Shown piece after piece: positions 25,259-38,029 of a DNA stretch of 64,000 nucleotides. Both the position numbers and the translations under genes were made by a program. Source of the stretch: Takifugu bimaculatus (lineage: Eukaryota; Chordata; Actinopteri; Tetraodontiformes; Tetraodontidae); assembly GCA_004026145.2 (NCBI GenBank), contig CP034989.1:9225714-9289713 (forward strand), written 5' to 3'. How positions within the stretch are numbered: the stretch's first letter is position 1; the number at the start of each line of letters is the position of its first letter. The notes beneath the pieces were generated by a model that searched no databases, was not told the DNA's origin, and saw only the letters and a list, made by a program, of their open reading frames with translations.

Positions 25259-25632
25259 ATCTACAGGTATCGCTGCTTTCATAGTTGTATGCTGACCTAC
25301 TGACCTCTGACCCCGCTGACCCATTCAACTCGACTCTACAGGCAGTTTATTTTTATTAATATAATGTATTTCTATGTTCTGTACCTATTCTCTCCTCTAC
25401 CTGTCCTCCCCCTTCTCCTCTCTCTCTACCCAGCCGGCCATCAGCAGGAGGGTCCCCCTACATGAGCCTGGTCCTGCTCAAGGTTTCTTCCTGTTAAAGG
25501 GGAGTTTTTCCTTGCCACTGTTGCTTGTTGGGGGTCAGGCCCTGGGATTCTGGAAAGTGCAGGGAAACTATTTGGATTGCTATATCAATAAAGATTGATT
25601 GATTGATTGATGGATTGATTGATTGATTGATC
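25259..25632 (+). mobile_element. L2-like LINE 3' UTR, copy I
   Basis: It runs from 'atctacaggtatcgctgc' through the CTCTC and 'agcctggtcctgctcaagg' blocks to a diverged end and a TGAT tail (25593-25632). The hAT relic abuts it on the left. Confidence 0.8.
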
Positions 25633-26209
25633 GATTGGTCGGTTTTCTTTGTTACGTTCGAGGCGCCTGCCATAACACGGTGAATGCAGCGTTTTGGATG
25701 CTGGGCAGCGTATTTTTAGCCTTAATGGGAGCAGCAGACCAGTTGACGCTGCACAGCCAACTGAAAGCTGCATTATGACTCGAGCCCATAGGTCCAGCAG
25801 GAGAGGAGAAACAGGGCCCTGAGACGGTCTAGACAGTGAGGGAGGCTCATCCCACAGTTCCCAGTGATGCTCACTGCCATGATAAATGTCCTGAAAACGC
25901 AAAAACCTGCCTGACAGTAAACACATGTCGTCCATACATTCGGCACCACAATAGCACATTTGTGTGGTTAGCTCAGAGGTTATGGTGAAATGTGCTCAAG
26001 TCTGACATGACTCTGAAAGGCCCCCTTTGTTCCGAGCACCTCACACCTCGTTCCGCTGGTGTTTCTAACTGCTTTTCCTGCAGCGCGTCTGTGACGTAAG
26101 AAGGGAAATTAAACTGTCTGGACAGCACAGATGTGGAGTCTGGCTTCATTTGCACGCCAGCCTTTTCTGACACTAAGCGAAAGTTTTCGAGTCCCACAGC
26201 TGAGTTATT

Positions 26210-27110
26210 AACGCCTATGGAGCTTCACAAGACAGCTACCTTAGTCCTTTGCTATTCTGCACTTGGTGGCATCATTAGAGAGTCAAATGTATGTTTCCAT
26301 CGTTACGCAGACAACAGTCAAACCACAGCGATAAATCCCATCACTAATCAGCTCCTTGTACAGAGCAGCTAGTTCAGCAACCTCTTAGCTTAACAAAGAT
26401 AACACAAAAACCCGTTATTTGGTTCTGAAACACATAGATCCTGTCCGCGTTCTTGCTCCCATGATTACATCTGAAGCCACAACTTTGGGCTTTAAAGTGG
26501 ATCCAGACCTTAGTTTGAGTCCCAGATTCATGTGGTGACACAGGCATCATTAGATGGCATATTGCTAAAGTGAGATCATTTAATATAAATATAAAACACA
26601 GGGATGTGCCTTTATCTCAGGCTCCAAAGAAAACCACTGATGTCCCCAAACTCTTCTACTCATCTATTAACCAGAACCAGGAAGTGCGAGCTGACTGTTC
26701 CAGTCTTAGCTACCCTTCCCTGGCTCCCTGTCGCACATGTGTCAAACCCAGTCCTCGAGGGCCACGATCCTGCTGGGTTTTCTATCCTACCAGGCTGAAA
26801 ATGCATTCAGTGGGATAGAAAACCCGGCAGGATCGTGACCCTTGAGGACTGAGTTTGACATGCCTGAATTTTAGAGGGACTATAAGCTCCACCTCCTTGC
26901 ATACGGGCCTGCTCCATTGCCAACTTCTTGGCCTGCGTTCTACCCCAAAGGACCAAACAATGAGCTGCTGCTCATTTATCGGAGTTTCCCTACTGTCGGA
27001 CAGCACCTTTCTTATTTACAGTCCCCAACTTCTCAGGTCCAGAGTGCCTCCTCAGGCCAGTGAGATACTGGGAAATCCACCAGTCAGCCATCTGGTTTAT
27101 TCCATCTATA
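26210..27110 (+). pseudogene. Second L2-type LINE relic, RT to 3' end
   Basis: Translation in shifting frames gives 'VCFHRYADNSQ' near 26290 (a YADN variant of the RT active-site box). 'PVLATLPWLPV' follows near 26700, and then, after a MITE, a C-terminal 'GTISSTSLHTGLLHCQLLG' segment. Several stops and frameshifts are present. It appears to be a different subfamily from the dominant LINE. Confidence 0.6.
26736..26862. mobile_element. Palindromic MITE inside LINE relic
   Basis: A ~50-bp left arm (from 'tgtcaaacccagtcctcg' to 'ttttctatcc') is matched by an inverted right arm ('gggatagaaaaccc' to 'gactgagtttgacatg') around a ~22-bp centre. The arms are ~90% identical by eye. It splits the LINE relic's coding remnant, so it inserted later. 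Confidence 0.8.
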
Positions 27111-27184
27111 ATCTAATCTATGAAAATACTAAATCAGACAAAAGTAAAGGTGTCGAGCTGGCAAATCCAAAGCTTTAGGGCCAA

Positions 27185-27224
27185 GACACGCACACGCACA
27201 CACACACAGACACACACACACACA

Positions 27225-27284
<60 letters not shown>
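27185..27284. repeat. (CA)n microsatellite
   Basis: About 100 bp of CA with a few GA interruptions near the left edge. Confidence 0.97.
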
Positions 27285-27287
<3 letters not shown>

Positions 27288-27289
27288 AT

Positions 27290-29787
27290 TCAGAGCCATA
27301 TATATGAATGTATATATATGAATATATATGCCAGTAATACTAATAATAAAGGAGGAACTGCTGCACAACACAGGAGCTGATGGCTGAAATCCTAAATTTC
27401 TGATGTCAGAACACAGAAAAACCTCCAGCAGATGGAAAAGTTGGACCATTTAATGTCACGTTGGGCCAACTGCTGGCACACATTGTTTCCATAGCATGAA
27501 TCAGATGAAAACTGATAATGAAGGTTGGTTTAAGTGCGTTCAGGGGTGCAAAATGTACTTTTGGAAAGCTTGGCAGCATCTGAGTCGGGCAGAGAGTTTA
27601 CTGTGGAAATATGTCCTGCGTCTTCTCGCTGGATTTAGAGTCAGAGCTGAGGGAAAATCATCGCTTGGTTTATTGACCGGCAGTACTCCAGAGAGCTGGC
27701 AAATAACCCAGAGTTCTTTTACGTTCCACCATTGATCCGAAAGGCTTGTTCCATGTCCCACTGGCCTGCAAGGACAACCGTCTCAGTGGGGCTGGGTAGA
27801 GCAGGTCGGCATCGAGAGGTTTTAGCTTTGCAAAAGTGATTTTATGATGTTTAGTATTTAGAAAGGAATAATATGTAATATAGGGAATAAGGGATTTTCG
27901 CTTTAATGAGGGGTTTATGGAGGCCAGAGTGAAGTATGTGATCACTAGCGTTGTTCTTGGCTTGTGAACCTGCTGGTGATCTGGTAAAGTTACGCCCTGT
28001 TCACGGCACACGACTACCAGAGTAGCAGGAGCAACAGCAACGGCATCAGTCTTTTCTTCGTTCTTTTGGGGGTTTTTTGCATACATTGTCATTCCAAAAT
28101 TATATTTTTACAGATATTTCCTCCTTCGCACAACCGAACTAAAATAATTAAATTTAATTAAAGCTCCTGTCACTGTAGCTATGGCAACGGAGCCAGCGTA
28201 GGGGTTGCTAACCAAGGTCAAGCAGGAACTGAATAAGTCAGCTGTCCGGCAGGTGGAAGAGAACAATGTCAGCTGGTGTTAGCATTTGGCTAATATTATT
28301 GTCGCTACGTAGAAGCTGTTCACTTGGACAAGCACGGCCACAATTTGATGGCATATTGCTTCATTCAGAACAGATTATATATGCTTCAGTAGAGTTTGCT
28401 ATCCTCCTACATGTCATACTTTCCATAAATGATGATGGAATGATGCTAATGATTTGTCACTCTAGCTAGCAGTTTCACCCAATATCTCTCTACCTACCTT
28501 GATACTTGTGGAGAAATTCCACATCACTAAACTTGTAACCTTTATATAAATTGTTGCCGTTTGTGTTGGAATGTTCTCCCACACGTTTTACACCATCTGA
28601 ATAAGCAAACTTTGGTAGAACATTTAAGTTTTTTCAGTCGACTCTCCTGGTATCATTTCCTTTGATGTGTTTTGACAGGAAGTCACATTACAGATCATCT
28701 TGTTACTTCTAGTTGGTGTGGAAAAGGCTGTTTACCTGCCAGACACGTCCATTCGGGCTACACTTGTTGTGACATCATCATCAACATCTATTCAAGTTTG
28801 CTAGCACTGCTGCTAGTGCTGTAGCTTCCTGACATAAATGTGTTAAGGGTTAGTGTTGTGTTACTTGCTCTTTGAAACTTTGTCCCAGAGCTCCTGAAAG
28901 AACCCACCTGTCTCCAACACCTTCATTCAGGCAACAGATATGCAGATATGTTGGCTTGGAAACAGGTTCTCAGGTTAGGTGAAGCTAACCCCTGAAGCTG
29001 GTGGGGCTAAAACCAAGAATCAAGAGCATCTTCATATTCCTTCCGATGGATTTTTAGTTGATTCAAAGTATTAAATATTATGTCACAGGAATCCACCATC
29101 ACCCTCTTTCTTCACTCTCCTGCTGACCCACAGTCAGCATGTTTATGTGCGCGTTGTCGGAAAACCGTCCCCCCACCTCAGCATTCCAGTTCTCTCCCTC
29201 TCTCTCTTGGATGTTGTTGACATTTGAGACAATTGCTTTAGCAGACGTTCGGCCTGACGATGCAAAGAATCCAGACATTACCCAACATCCTGAGAGGGTC
29301 TGGGGGGATCCATGCTGGTCATTTACCGGCATGTGTGATGGGCGGACTGCGCTGCGGTTTAACACACATGTGAGCGACACATCAGAGGACAGGTCCTTCA
29401 CACTCATCCAACATCTGTCTGTCAGTCTGAACCTGAGACAACAGGTGAGTGTTGACTGATGTGTGCAAAAGGAGATTCGCCTCCAGTAAGGGGGTCGCTC
29501 TATATTATCCTCAAGATATTAAAAGGAAGCTTTTCATTTGTTCAGCAGATCGGTTCATTTGACATTAGACCGATGTAGACGGTACAGGAGAACTCTTGTG
29601 GCCGTAGTTCTAGCTGGGTATTATTAGTGGTAATAATGCAACATGGTTGGTTCTTCTTGAAGCTCTTGAGAATTATTTGCTGACAATTGGATACACTCTT
29701 ACTCGTTCACTCTATTTGCATTTTACAACTTCATTCTGGAAGTTGTAATAGGTGACCGGGTCTGCCGTCGTTCACTGATATAATATT
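27290..29787. other. No gene recognised
   Basis: The longest frame is 140 codons on the minus strand (28092-27670). It has no recognisable domain, and I regard it as chance or an unknown repeat. Confidence 0.4.
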
Positions 29788-30125
29788 ATACGCTCCGCTC
29801 TCAGAATGCTGGTCTACTTGTGGTCCCAGAGTCTCTAGAGGTAGAATGGGGGGCCGAGCATTTAGCTACCAAGGCCCCCTGCTGTGGAACCAGCTCCCTG
29901 TCCAGGTACTGGAGGCTGACTCCATCTCTACTTTTAAGATTAGGCTTAAAACCTTCCTCTTTGAAAAAGCTTATTGTTACTAATTCTGTAGTCCCAGTTA
30001 CTATCATAGACAGACAAATTAGGTTAACATCTTAGTTATGCTGCTATAGGCCAAGGCTGCCGGGGTCCAGAAACATGATCATGTGACAGGCCTCTGTCAC
30101 CCCACTGAGTCATGGTCTCCTCCCA
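29788..30125 (+). mobile_element. L2-like LINE ORF2 C-terminus and UTR, copy J
   Basis: It starts at 'cgctccgctctcagaatgct', includes the 'AFSYQGPLLWNQLPVQVLEA' type frame and ends soon after 'cactgagtcatggtctcctc'. The usual 3' tail is absent. Confidence 0.75.
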
Positions 30126-33100
30126 TCTCTCCTCACAATACTAACCTGCTGCCCTTTCACCTCCACCCTCCCAACACAGCCCACAGACACCAGTGGCCCT
30201 ATAACCGGCTTAGGGACCGGGCCGGTGGTGCCAGCGCCCAGGAATCCTCACCCTCCTCTCATCCGTTGCTGTTGTTTTCACAGCCTTGGAAAGTGTGAGT
30301 GAGCACTTCCTGTGGAAAGTGTTGTGTTTTCAGCAGTCATGAGGCCTCTGCAGCAGCGCTGGGGCAGCAGTATGCCTGATCTGCATTTAACTCTCCTTGG
30401 GGGGTTCAAGAGACACGATCGGGGGGCTATCAGTAGGTCAGGGCCTCACCAGATGAGGGTCAAAGGTCATAGTTGTGTGGACTCACACAGGAGAGATATT
30501 TCTGGGTCCATTAGCCTGAGTGAGGCACTAAGGTGCAAAAGTTATGGTCAGATATGATAAAGATGCAGCCCAGTGCACGTGAGCACTGAGTCTTTCTGGA
30601 GCACCAAAGATCATATTTAACCAGCATTTTGTGCACAGAATCATTTAAAAGAGAATATTGGCGTTTCCTACTAAACCTGAAATAGACCCCTCAACGTGTT
30701 GGGGTCACGACTCTGTGTCCTCATTAGCAAAGGTCAGGTGACGCTAAGGGTTCTAAATAGACTCCTTGGTCTTGTCCCAACGATCAGCAGCCACGGTTCC
30801 TGCGAGCAGCTGCCTCCAACTCTGAAGAGGTTTGATGACCACAGAGCAGAAGCCTGAGAAGATCACAGAGTGTTTTCAGCATCCCCTTTTGCTCACTTTG
30901 CAGATGGAGACGGGTCCTAAACACACCTGCACTAGCCGCCATGGACCACGAGCTGAAGGGGCCCAGGAGGCTCACAGAGCTGGAGGAGTATCTGGAAGAC
31001 GAAAGAACACACCCTCGGAGCTGACGGTCTTATCACACACATGCACACACGCTAACAGGAGACCAACGGGGCAGGTGCTGCTGGGGTCCTAGACAGCAAA
31101 AGTGAGGTAAAGCTACTAGTTAGTTAAGAAGTTATAAACGTGTTGGGGACAGGGCCTTATTGGTGGGGGGCAGGGCCAGCAGCCGTGCACGTGTGTCTGC
31201 ACGTTACAAGAAACAGGCTGAACTGCTTTACTGGAACTGACTGGTCCAACAGGTTAACATGAACCAGCTCCAGTCGGCTGCTTGTCAACAGCATTGAATC
31301 ACCGCTGCTGTATAAATGGTGGTGTGCACAGCTCAGGCCTCACGTGCACGCCTGTCTTTATTTGAGATTCACACATTGTGTTCTGTGTTTATCTGCTCAG
31401 GTGCTGCACAGAGGAGCTGGCTGAGAACCATCCCTTAGGCCCAAGGAGCCTCATCTGCATACCAGGACAGGACAGCAGGAGCCTGCTGCTGTCCTCATGT
31501 TAGCGCCTTCAACAAAAGGGATCCAGTTTGGCTTTTAGCTTTGTGGTTCAGAACTGAAGAAATGTACAGGTGAAAGTCATTTTCTTAATACTGAAGTTAC
31601 TAAATGACAAGCCAAAGAGATTCCAGTAGTTCTTTACCTTATCACATGTTTGCAGCTGCATTGGTGAGCTGCTCAGCTTTGATTCTGGTTCTTGGTTGAG
31701 TTCCTGGAACTCTAATAGGACTTCTTGAGATCAAGCTTCCTTCACATGACCCTCCCATGTTCACAAGCACATCTGACCCACTTAGGAATGAATGATGTTA
31801 TTGTATTCGGGCCTGTTGGAACCGGAACACTTTCAATGATATACATGTGTATTTTAGTGAGATTCTGTTCAAGGATTTTGGAGAAAATCGAGTTTGAATT
31901 GCAGCAGGGACAGAAATCAGTGACGTCACGCAGCAAGACGTGGCAACAGTTCGTTTTACGGCGCGCTGATTGATTTAATGCTCTCAAGGTGCCATATCTG
32001 AGTTACTAGAAGCTGGTAGCTACAAAAGAATGCATTTTTTTAAATGTTTGTAGGACCTTCTGAGGCAGCGGTATGGCTGCTAGGTCACGTGGTCCCGAGC
32101 AGAGTCAGGAGGAAAATTCCAGTTCTCAAACAAATACCCAATATGGGAATTTGATTTTTCACATGGTGAATCTAGACACTTTTGGCTACATTTTAAATTT
32201 GAATGTAGTTTCTAGGTGAATGTATGCACAGAGCTATGTGCCCTCAAACAGGGGTCAAATTCCATGACCAATTCAAGGCCTCTCCTATTAGTTAACATGG
32301 GATTTCAAGGCCTTGAAAACCCCCATATCTCAGACACCCACCCACCCCTGCCCTCCAGGACTAATTAGAACAAAAGTAATAGCACGATTCCCAGAATTTA
32401 AACAATGACAAAGCGTGCTGGAGGAGATGCACGCCAAAATTTTGACCGATTAAAAACACAATAACTATCTGTGCGCCACAGAATAAAGGTGGGATTATGT
32501 AAAGCTAATGAGCACGCAGCATGAGCTGAGGGGCACTTAAAGCAACATTCTCCTGCTCTGGTATGAGAACATGTGTGTTACCAGCCCTGGTGTCGTCAGT
32601 GAGATGATAAACGAGACACTGTTCTGCAGCACATTTTGTTCTCCTGAGATGGTTTCAGGCCGAGACGTCCACCACCAGCCCGCCAGCCAGCCACTAGGTT
32701 ATCCAAGGTTGACTGGATTTTATCACCAGTCAGGTTTGAGGCTGAAATCAGAACCGGAGCCCATCGCAGACGAGACTGAAGTAACCAAATTAAACCAAAA
32801 CTCACCAGGAAATCTCCTGTAAACACACGGCCATATCGAGCAAGACGCTAAACGCTGCTCAGGTGTTTCCTCGGCATACGAGTGGACGTGGCCTGTTCTA
32901 CTAAAGAGCAGGTGATGCCGCCCCCGCATAGACGGTAATCCTAAGAGCTCCACACGCCTGGAAACATCTGGCTGTGACCCGGGGCAGAAACATTACGACA
33001 TTTCCAGTCATATTCTTTGAATTGTCTCATAGATTGCCAGTAATTTGTCTTCTCCTGTCCGCGGTTGTGCAAACGTCCCCGTTACACAAGTGAACCAGCT

Positions 33101-35415
33101 CCCCCCACCTTCCGCCGTCTCAAAGGACATGATCATGAAGACAGGGCACCCAGGTGGTTCTGCCACCAGGCCTCGTGAGAGGATTCGTGTTGCGCCGCTG
33201 TGAGTAGCAGCAGAGCAGACATGAAACTGGGAACCAGTACAGGCACGGAGCCACTTTTCCAGTCTGGATCAGGGGCAGCTTGGGCAACAAACGAGTGAAG
33301 TTGGAGGCTGAAGGGGCGCCGCCTGCTTCTTAGCTGCATTCTTCGGTTCTGGTGTGGAGATGGAGGACGTTTGGAGTTCTCTCTGATCAACAGGCACGTC
33401 TCGGTTATGTTGTTTCACCCTCATCTCTCGACCTGTAGCGCCACCCAGTGGCTGCTGCGTCAGCACAGCACTGGAAAATTTTCAGGACTAAGGTGTCGCC
33501 CCCCCCCAAATCAAGAAGCCCTGAAAACAAGTGAACTAACCATAAGTAACCTTAACAGAGCGTTTCTATGGAAACGGTGGACTGTCAAGGCAGATGAAAA
33601 CATCATCATCTGGTCTGGTTGGCTTCAATGTTGAGATAAGTCACCTCACAAACTCGGTGAGAGCAGAATATCCAGGTTATTCCCGAGCAGTGGTTCAGAC
33701 CAGATCCACAGACAAGCATCCGCCTCCCTCATTTCGAGAGCAGATCACTATAAAGATCAAATCCACCTCAATAAAAACACATATTGGATTAGTTTCTGAT
33801 TAGTTCATTTGATGTTCTTCATTGGTCCTTGTTGGACCACAGTTAGCCTTGTTAGCAGGGCTGAATTCACAAATATTCCTAGAAATCCACCCAACTGGAG
33901 ACCACTAAAGACGTCCCCAGGTACCAAAGACAACAGGACAATCTGAGGGGTGAACTCCCTCAGCAACAGGTAAATAAATAGAACCCTTGGTGGGTTATGG
34001 CATCAGCATGAATAAGGCTGCATTTCTGGAGCATGAAAACAGGCTGAGAGGCCTTCCGTCCCGTTAGAGGAGTCCATCTTTTCATATTAAGCCTGCGGAC
34101 AGATTTATCGAGTGCTGAGATGGAGCCAGGCGGGCCGGGGAGTGAGGGAGTGAGCCGAGCCGTCTGGATCCAGATCTGAACGCGAAGAAATATCACTTTG
34201 AGATGCTTTAGGAGGTTCTGTTGGACCGACCATTAACACGCAGCTGCTGGGCAGCAGGTCCAGCTGACGACACCTTTACCTGCACCCGAGTGGACAATTG
34301 GAGTCCAGAGAGAGCAGCAAGCTCAGGCTGAAGTAAAGGGGGCTCCTTGGCTGGCCCCCAGCAGCTGGCTGCAGGAAGTGAAAGGAGACTGCAGGCTTGG
34401 ATCCACCTGACCCCCTTGTTTCGTCTTTGACGAGCAGCATCCTTTGGACCGAGTCCATGTTATGAAACCTTTGGAGGCGTTTGCATCCTCTAACCCTCCA
34501 GCATGTTCTGGAATTCAGAAACAAGATAAAAATACTCCACACCACTATAAATAGGCAGCCCTGACTTCTCTGGAGGAAGCTGCTTAGCATCTGTCAAACA
34601 GAGGGAAGCACGACGCTAACGGCTGCAGATGAGGCTGGAATGTGGAGCGAGGCAGAGCTCCGTGGATCACTGTAAGGAGTCAAAAAAAGGCTTGTTTCAT
34701 TTGAAGGAAGGACGACTTCTAACACCAAAACTTTGATTTTAGGACCAGATTTCCTGCCTCTCTTAAATATCATCGATAATCTCGGCATCAAGGGATGTTT
34801 CAAAGTACACTTTGACATTAGAAAAGTGGCAAACGGAGCTTTTAAAGACAAAAGTGTATTTCTATATTTCTCTGCAGAATCTCAATAATCCCCGTTTCAT
34901 CATGCTTCAAACACACAACAGCTTTTTACTGCACTTGTGAGGACATTGCTTGAAGAATTCCGCCTTTAAAATCTGCAGATAATTGCATTAAAACTAATTA
35001 TCGAATAAATATCGAATAAAACTATTAAATGAAGCTTCCAGGTGATTTCCTGTTGTTCTCAGTGCAGGAAATCAGGTTAGTTCCCATTTTCTGCAAGTCT
35101 GGATCTTGTGGTTCCACAATCAGCAGGTCACCAAGCCCTCGGGCCTCAACGGCGTCCTTCCTACATCATGACCTCCGATGCGGACCACATGAATCATGTT
35201 AAAGAGCCTAAAACGCTGTTCCGAAGAGGTTGAATTGGTAGATTTCAACAGCACGGATGGATCAGCCTGGGCTGCTGTTACAGGACCTTAAACTAGTTCT
35301 GATTTCGTTTTTGGTTCCTCCAGACTGGGGTCTCTTCTTCTTGGTACAAGAGGGGAGCGTGAACACGGGTTTCCTGAGGTGAACCGGGACCTTGTGCTGA
35401 ACCTGTAGCCGGGAC
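30126..35415. other. No gene recognised; asb13 3' UTR expected at right edge
   Basis: Over 5 kb I could not support any exon, RNA or named repeat. The last few hundred bases should contain the minus-strand 3' UTR of asb13, but I saw no clear AATAAA for it near the stop. Confidence 0.4.
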
Positions 35416-37781
35416 TCACTGGTAACAAAGGTATCTGATGAGGAGTTTGGGGATCTGTAGTTGGCCTATGACCTTTAGAGCTCGGGGACCCAGCCAGTTC
35501 CTCAGCGCCAACCTGCAGAGCTGCTGGAGACTCATGGGAATGTCTGCAGACAGAACCAGAACAGATACTAATGAGTGAGTACTGGACTTTAAAAGTGAGG
35601 TTTCCTCTATGGATTGGGTCCCGCCCCCTCAATAGTTCTGGTTCTCTTGAGCTGGTGCTGCCCCCTTCTGGGCACATGCTGACACACTAAATCTCAATTT
35701 CAGATCCGGTTTAAACCACCAGACTTCTGACACCAGTACAGAAGAGAACCGGTTCTACGCCCATCCGTGGAAACCTGTCAGAAGAGCGTGACTTACTCTC
35801 ATAGAAGGAGAGGCAGCCTGCAGAGGGAGACCCCGGGGTGGTGTAATATACAGGCTTCCTGTTGTGTTGGTCTCTCGCATAGACGTTAGCGCCAAACTCC
35901 ACCAGGATCTCAATCATCTCCACCCGCATGTTTTTGGCCGCGTGGTGTAACGGGGTCTCGTGCAGCCTGGCAGCATTCACTTTAGCCCCTGGTGTCGGCG
36001 CAAAGGTCAGGTCAAAGGTCAGGATACAAGAGTTGCTCATTTTCGGACACGTATCATCACAACGAGACTCGCCTGCGTTGAGCAGCACTTTGACACAGTT
36101 GATGTCGTCGTTGGCACAGGCCACGTGCAGGGGCGTCCCGTAGTAGAGGTCATACGCCTCCAGACCAGCGTCCACTGCGATCAGCAGCTTCACACAGTCT
36201 GCGTTTCCTAAACAAAGAAGACAAAATAGTGCCATGTATGATTCCACGTGAGGAACAGCTGAAGCTAACATTCTGCCCAGCTCACCCCCCATGCAGGCCT
36301 CGTGGAGTGGGGAGGCTGTACGTGAGGTCAGGGCTGTGTTGGCCTTGGCGCCGTGTTCTAGCAGCAGCTTCACACACTCCAAACTACCAGCAGAGCAGGC
36401 GTCACACAGGGGGGTACTTCCATCCACATTCCTTGCATCCACCTGAGAGGAGATCAGCACAGGACACAGGGTCGCACAGAGAAGCGCAAAGGTGTAATGT
36501 CCTGTTCATCTGACTAGCTAGAGCAGAAAGGTCATCGCCGATGACCTCCACGACTGACCTGAGCTCCGGCTTCCAGGAGCAGCTGGACGCACTCCGCCTG
36601 CCCGCGCACACACGCCTCGTGCAGGGGTGTGATGGAGTCCACAGCCACCATGTTGACTGAAGCGCCGCTCTGGATGAGGTCCTGCAGCTGGGCGGCATGA
36701 CCCTGCGAGGCGGCTCTGTGCACCTCTGTTCTTTCTGACCAGCAGCCTGCAGGAGAACAGTGATGGCAGTGTAGTCAGGGCATAGCCAGACCGTCCTACG
36801 CTTCGCTTGAATCTTGTGCCTCCCAGCTCTGTGTGCCTCCTAGCTCCGCGTGCCTCCTAGCTCTGGGTGCCTCCTAGCTAGGAGCGTCTACTAGCTCTGT
36901 GTTCCTCCTAGCTCAATGTGTCTCCTAGCTCTGTGTGCCTGCTTGCCATGTGTGCCTCCTAGCTCTGTGTTCCTCCTTGCTTTGTGTGCCTCCTAACTTT
37001 GTGTGCCTCCTAGCCCTGTGTGTCTCCTAGCTCTGTGTGCCTCCTAGCTCTGTGTTCCTCCTTGACATTTTTTATTTCTTTTGTTTGATGTGCATCTCCT
37101 CCTACATGCTTTGTTTTAGATGCACCAAATTTTGCCAAGAGGTTTTGGATTGCTCCTGTGAAATCTCAAAGTCCTGGGTCCACTTCCAAGATGCCTCCTC
37201 ACGGGTCAAGTTGACTCAAGTCTCCTATTAACTCCCATATTGACTCCCAAGACTGACAAAAGCTACGTATTGAACTCATCGTTTCTCCAACAACGTTGAA
37301 CCTAATTGAATGAACTTACGCACGCACATATTTGAAAGCCTTCTGGTTCTAACGTCCCCAACCTCAACGGCATCAGTGGTTAAGTGCCTTTCAACACGGG
37401 TGCCTTAGGGGGCATCAGCCATGGGGCAGATGAGCAGAGCAGGAGGCACACAGTCACAATTTTTATGCAATGGTCTAGTTTCAAATGACTGTTTATCTTT
37501 TGCCTTGCTAACTACATCCGATGAACCAACTCTCGATATGCATGATGGGAAATAATTCGGGCAACTCGGAGCATCGTAGCTGTGGCGAAATGTCTGAAAC
37601 AAAACCCGCGGCCCTCTTTTAAGGTAAGAGGAGGGAACAGTTAAATGTCGGGTAGCAGCCACTTGCTAGCTGATAGCTAAGAAATCCCCAAACCTGTCGA
37701 ATTGGGACGGGGCCACGTTTCATTGAGTTCTTACTCACCAATGTCTCCAAAGAAATACGGACGAGAATTCTCTATTTCCAT
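35416..37781 (-). CDS. asb13: Ankyrin repeat and SOCS box protein 13
   Basis: Six exons join in phase: 37781-37739, 36746-36559, 36442-36286, 36207-36073, 35988-35797, 35543-35416. They encode 280 residues (human ASB13 has 278). The N-terminus MEIENSRPYFFGDIG leads into about six ankyrin repeats (residues ~20-215). Each has recognisable TPLHEAC or SPLHEAC cores, as in 'VDSITPLHEACVRGQAECV' and 'GTPLHVACANDDINCVKVLL'. The last exon supplies a C-terminal SOCS box ('SLQQLCRLALRNWLG'), the element that binds elongin B/C and cullin-5. The protein is therefore a substrate receptor of a cullin-RING ubiquitin ligase. All introns are GT-AG except intron 4, whose donor is GC (36072-36071). Synteny with gdi2 and ankrd16 supports ASB13 over other ASB members. 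Confidence 0.93.
36822..37067. repeat. ~19-bp minisatellite in asb13 intron 1
   Basis: About 13 imperfect copies of a unit like 'tgtgtgcctcctagctc'. Variants differ by single bases and small length changes. Confidence 0.85.
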
Positions 37782-37901
37782 CGCTACGTTAGCCCGGTTC
37801 AAAATAGCACACAAACTGCCGAGACGTTTGTAGAAAAAAAAAAAAAAAATCCACGTTGCTCTGTTTACTTGCGGCGCGCGTCATGCGGCCGAGAGAGAGG
37901 C

Positions 37902-37920
37902 GCATGCCGGGAAATGTAGT
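37902..37920 (-). promoter_or_regulatory. ZNF143/THAP11-type promoter element of asb13
   Basis: On the minus strand the site reads ACTACATTTCCCGGCATGC. This matches the long SBS-type element (ACTACAnnTCCCRGCATGC) bound by ZNF143 and THAP11 in many vertebrate housekeeping promoters. It lies about 120-140 bp upstream of the asb13 start codon in a CpG-containing segment, so it probably marks the core promoter. Confidence 0.7.
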
Positions 37921-38029
37921 GCGTCCTAGCCACCTTTTGGCAATTTGTTTCCATGAAGCGGTGACTCCAGTTAGTGAAAATCTGGATGGATGCAAACTAA
38001 TTCCCGGTTTTATTTAACAGGAGAGAATA

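Noticed and set aside
27670..28092. 140-codon minus-strand frame
   Set aside because: No domain, no homologue I can name, no exon context; it is compatible with chance in 2.5 kb of open sequence.
29139..29459. 106-codon frame 'MFMCALSENRPP...' as a possible gene
   Set aside because: No recognisable motif, and the opposite strand is equally open; insufficient support.
35711..36460. 249-codon continuous minus-strand frame taken as a single ORF
   Set aside because: It merges asb13 exons 3, 4 and 5 with three open introns. Splice signals and phase show the introns clearly.
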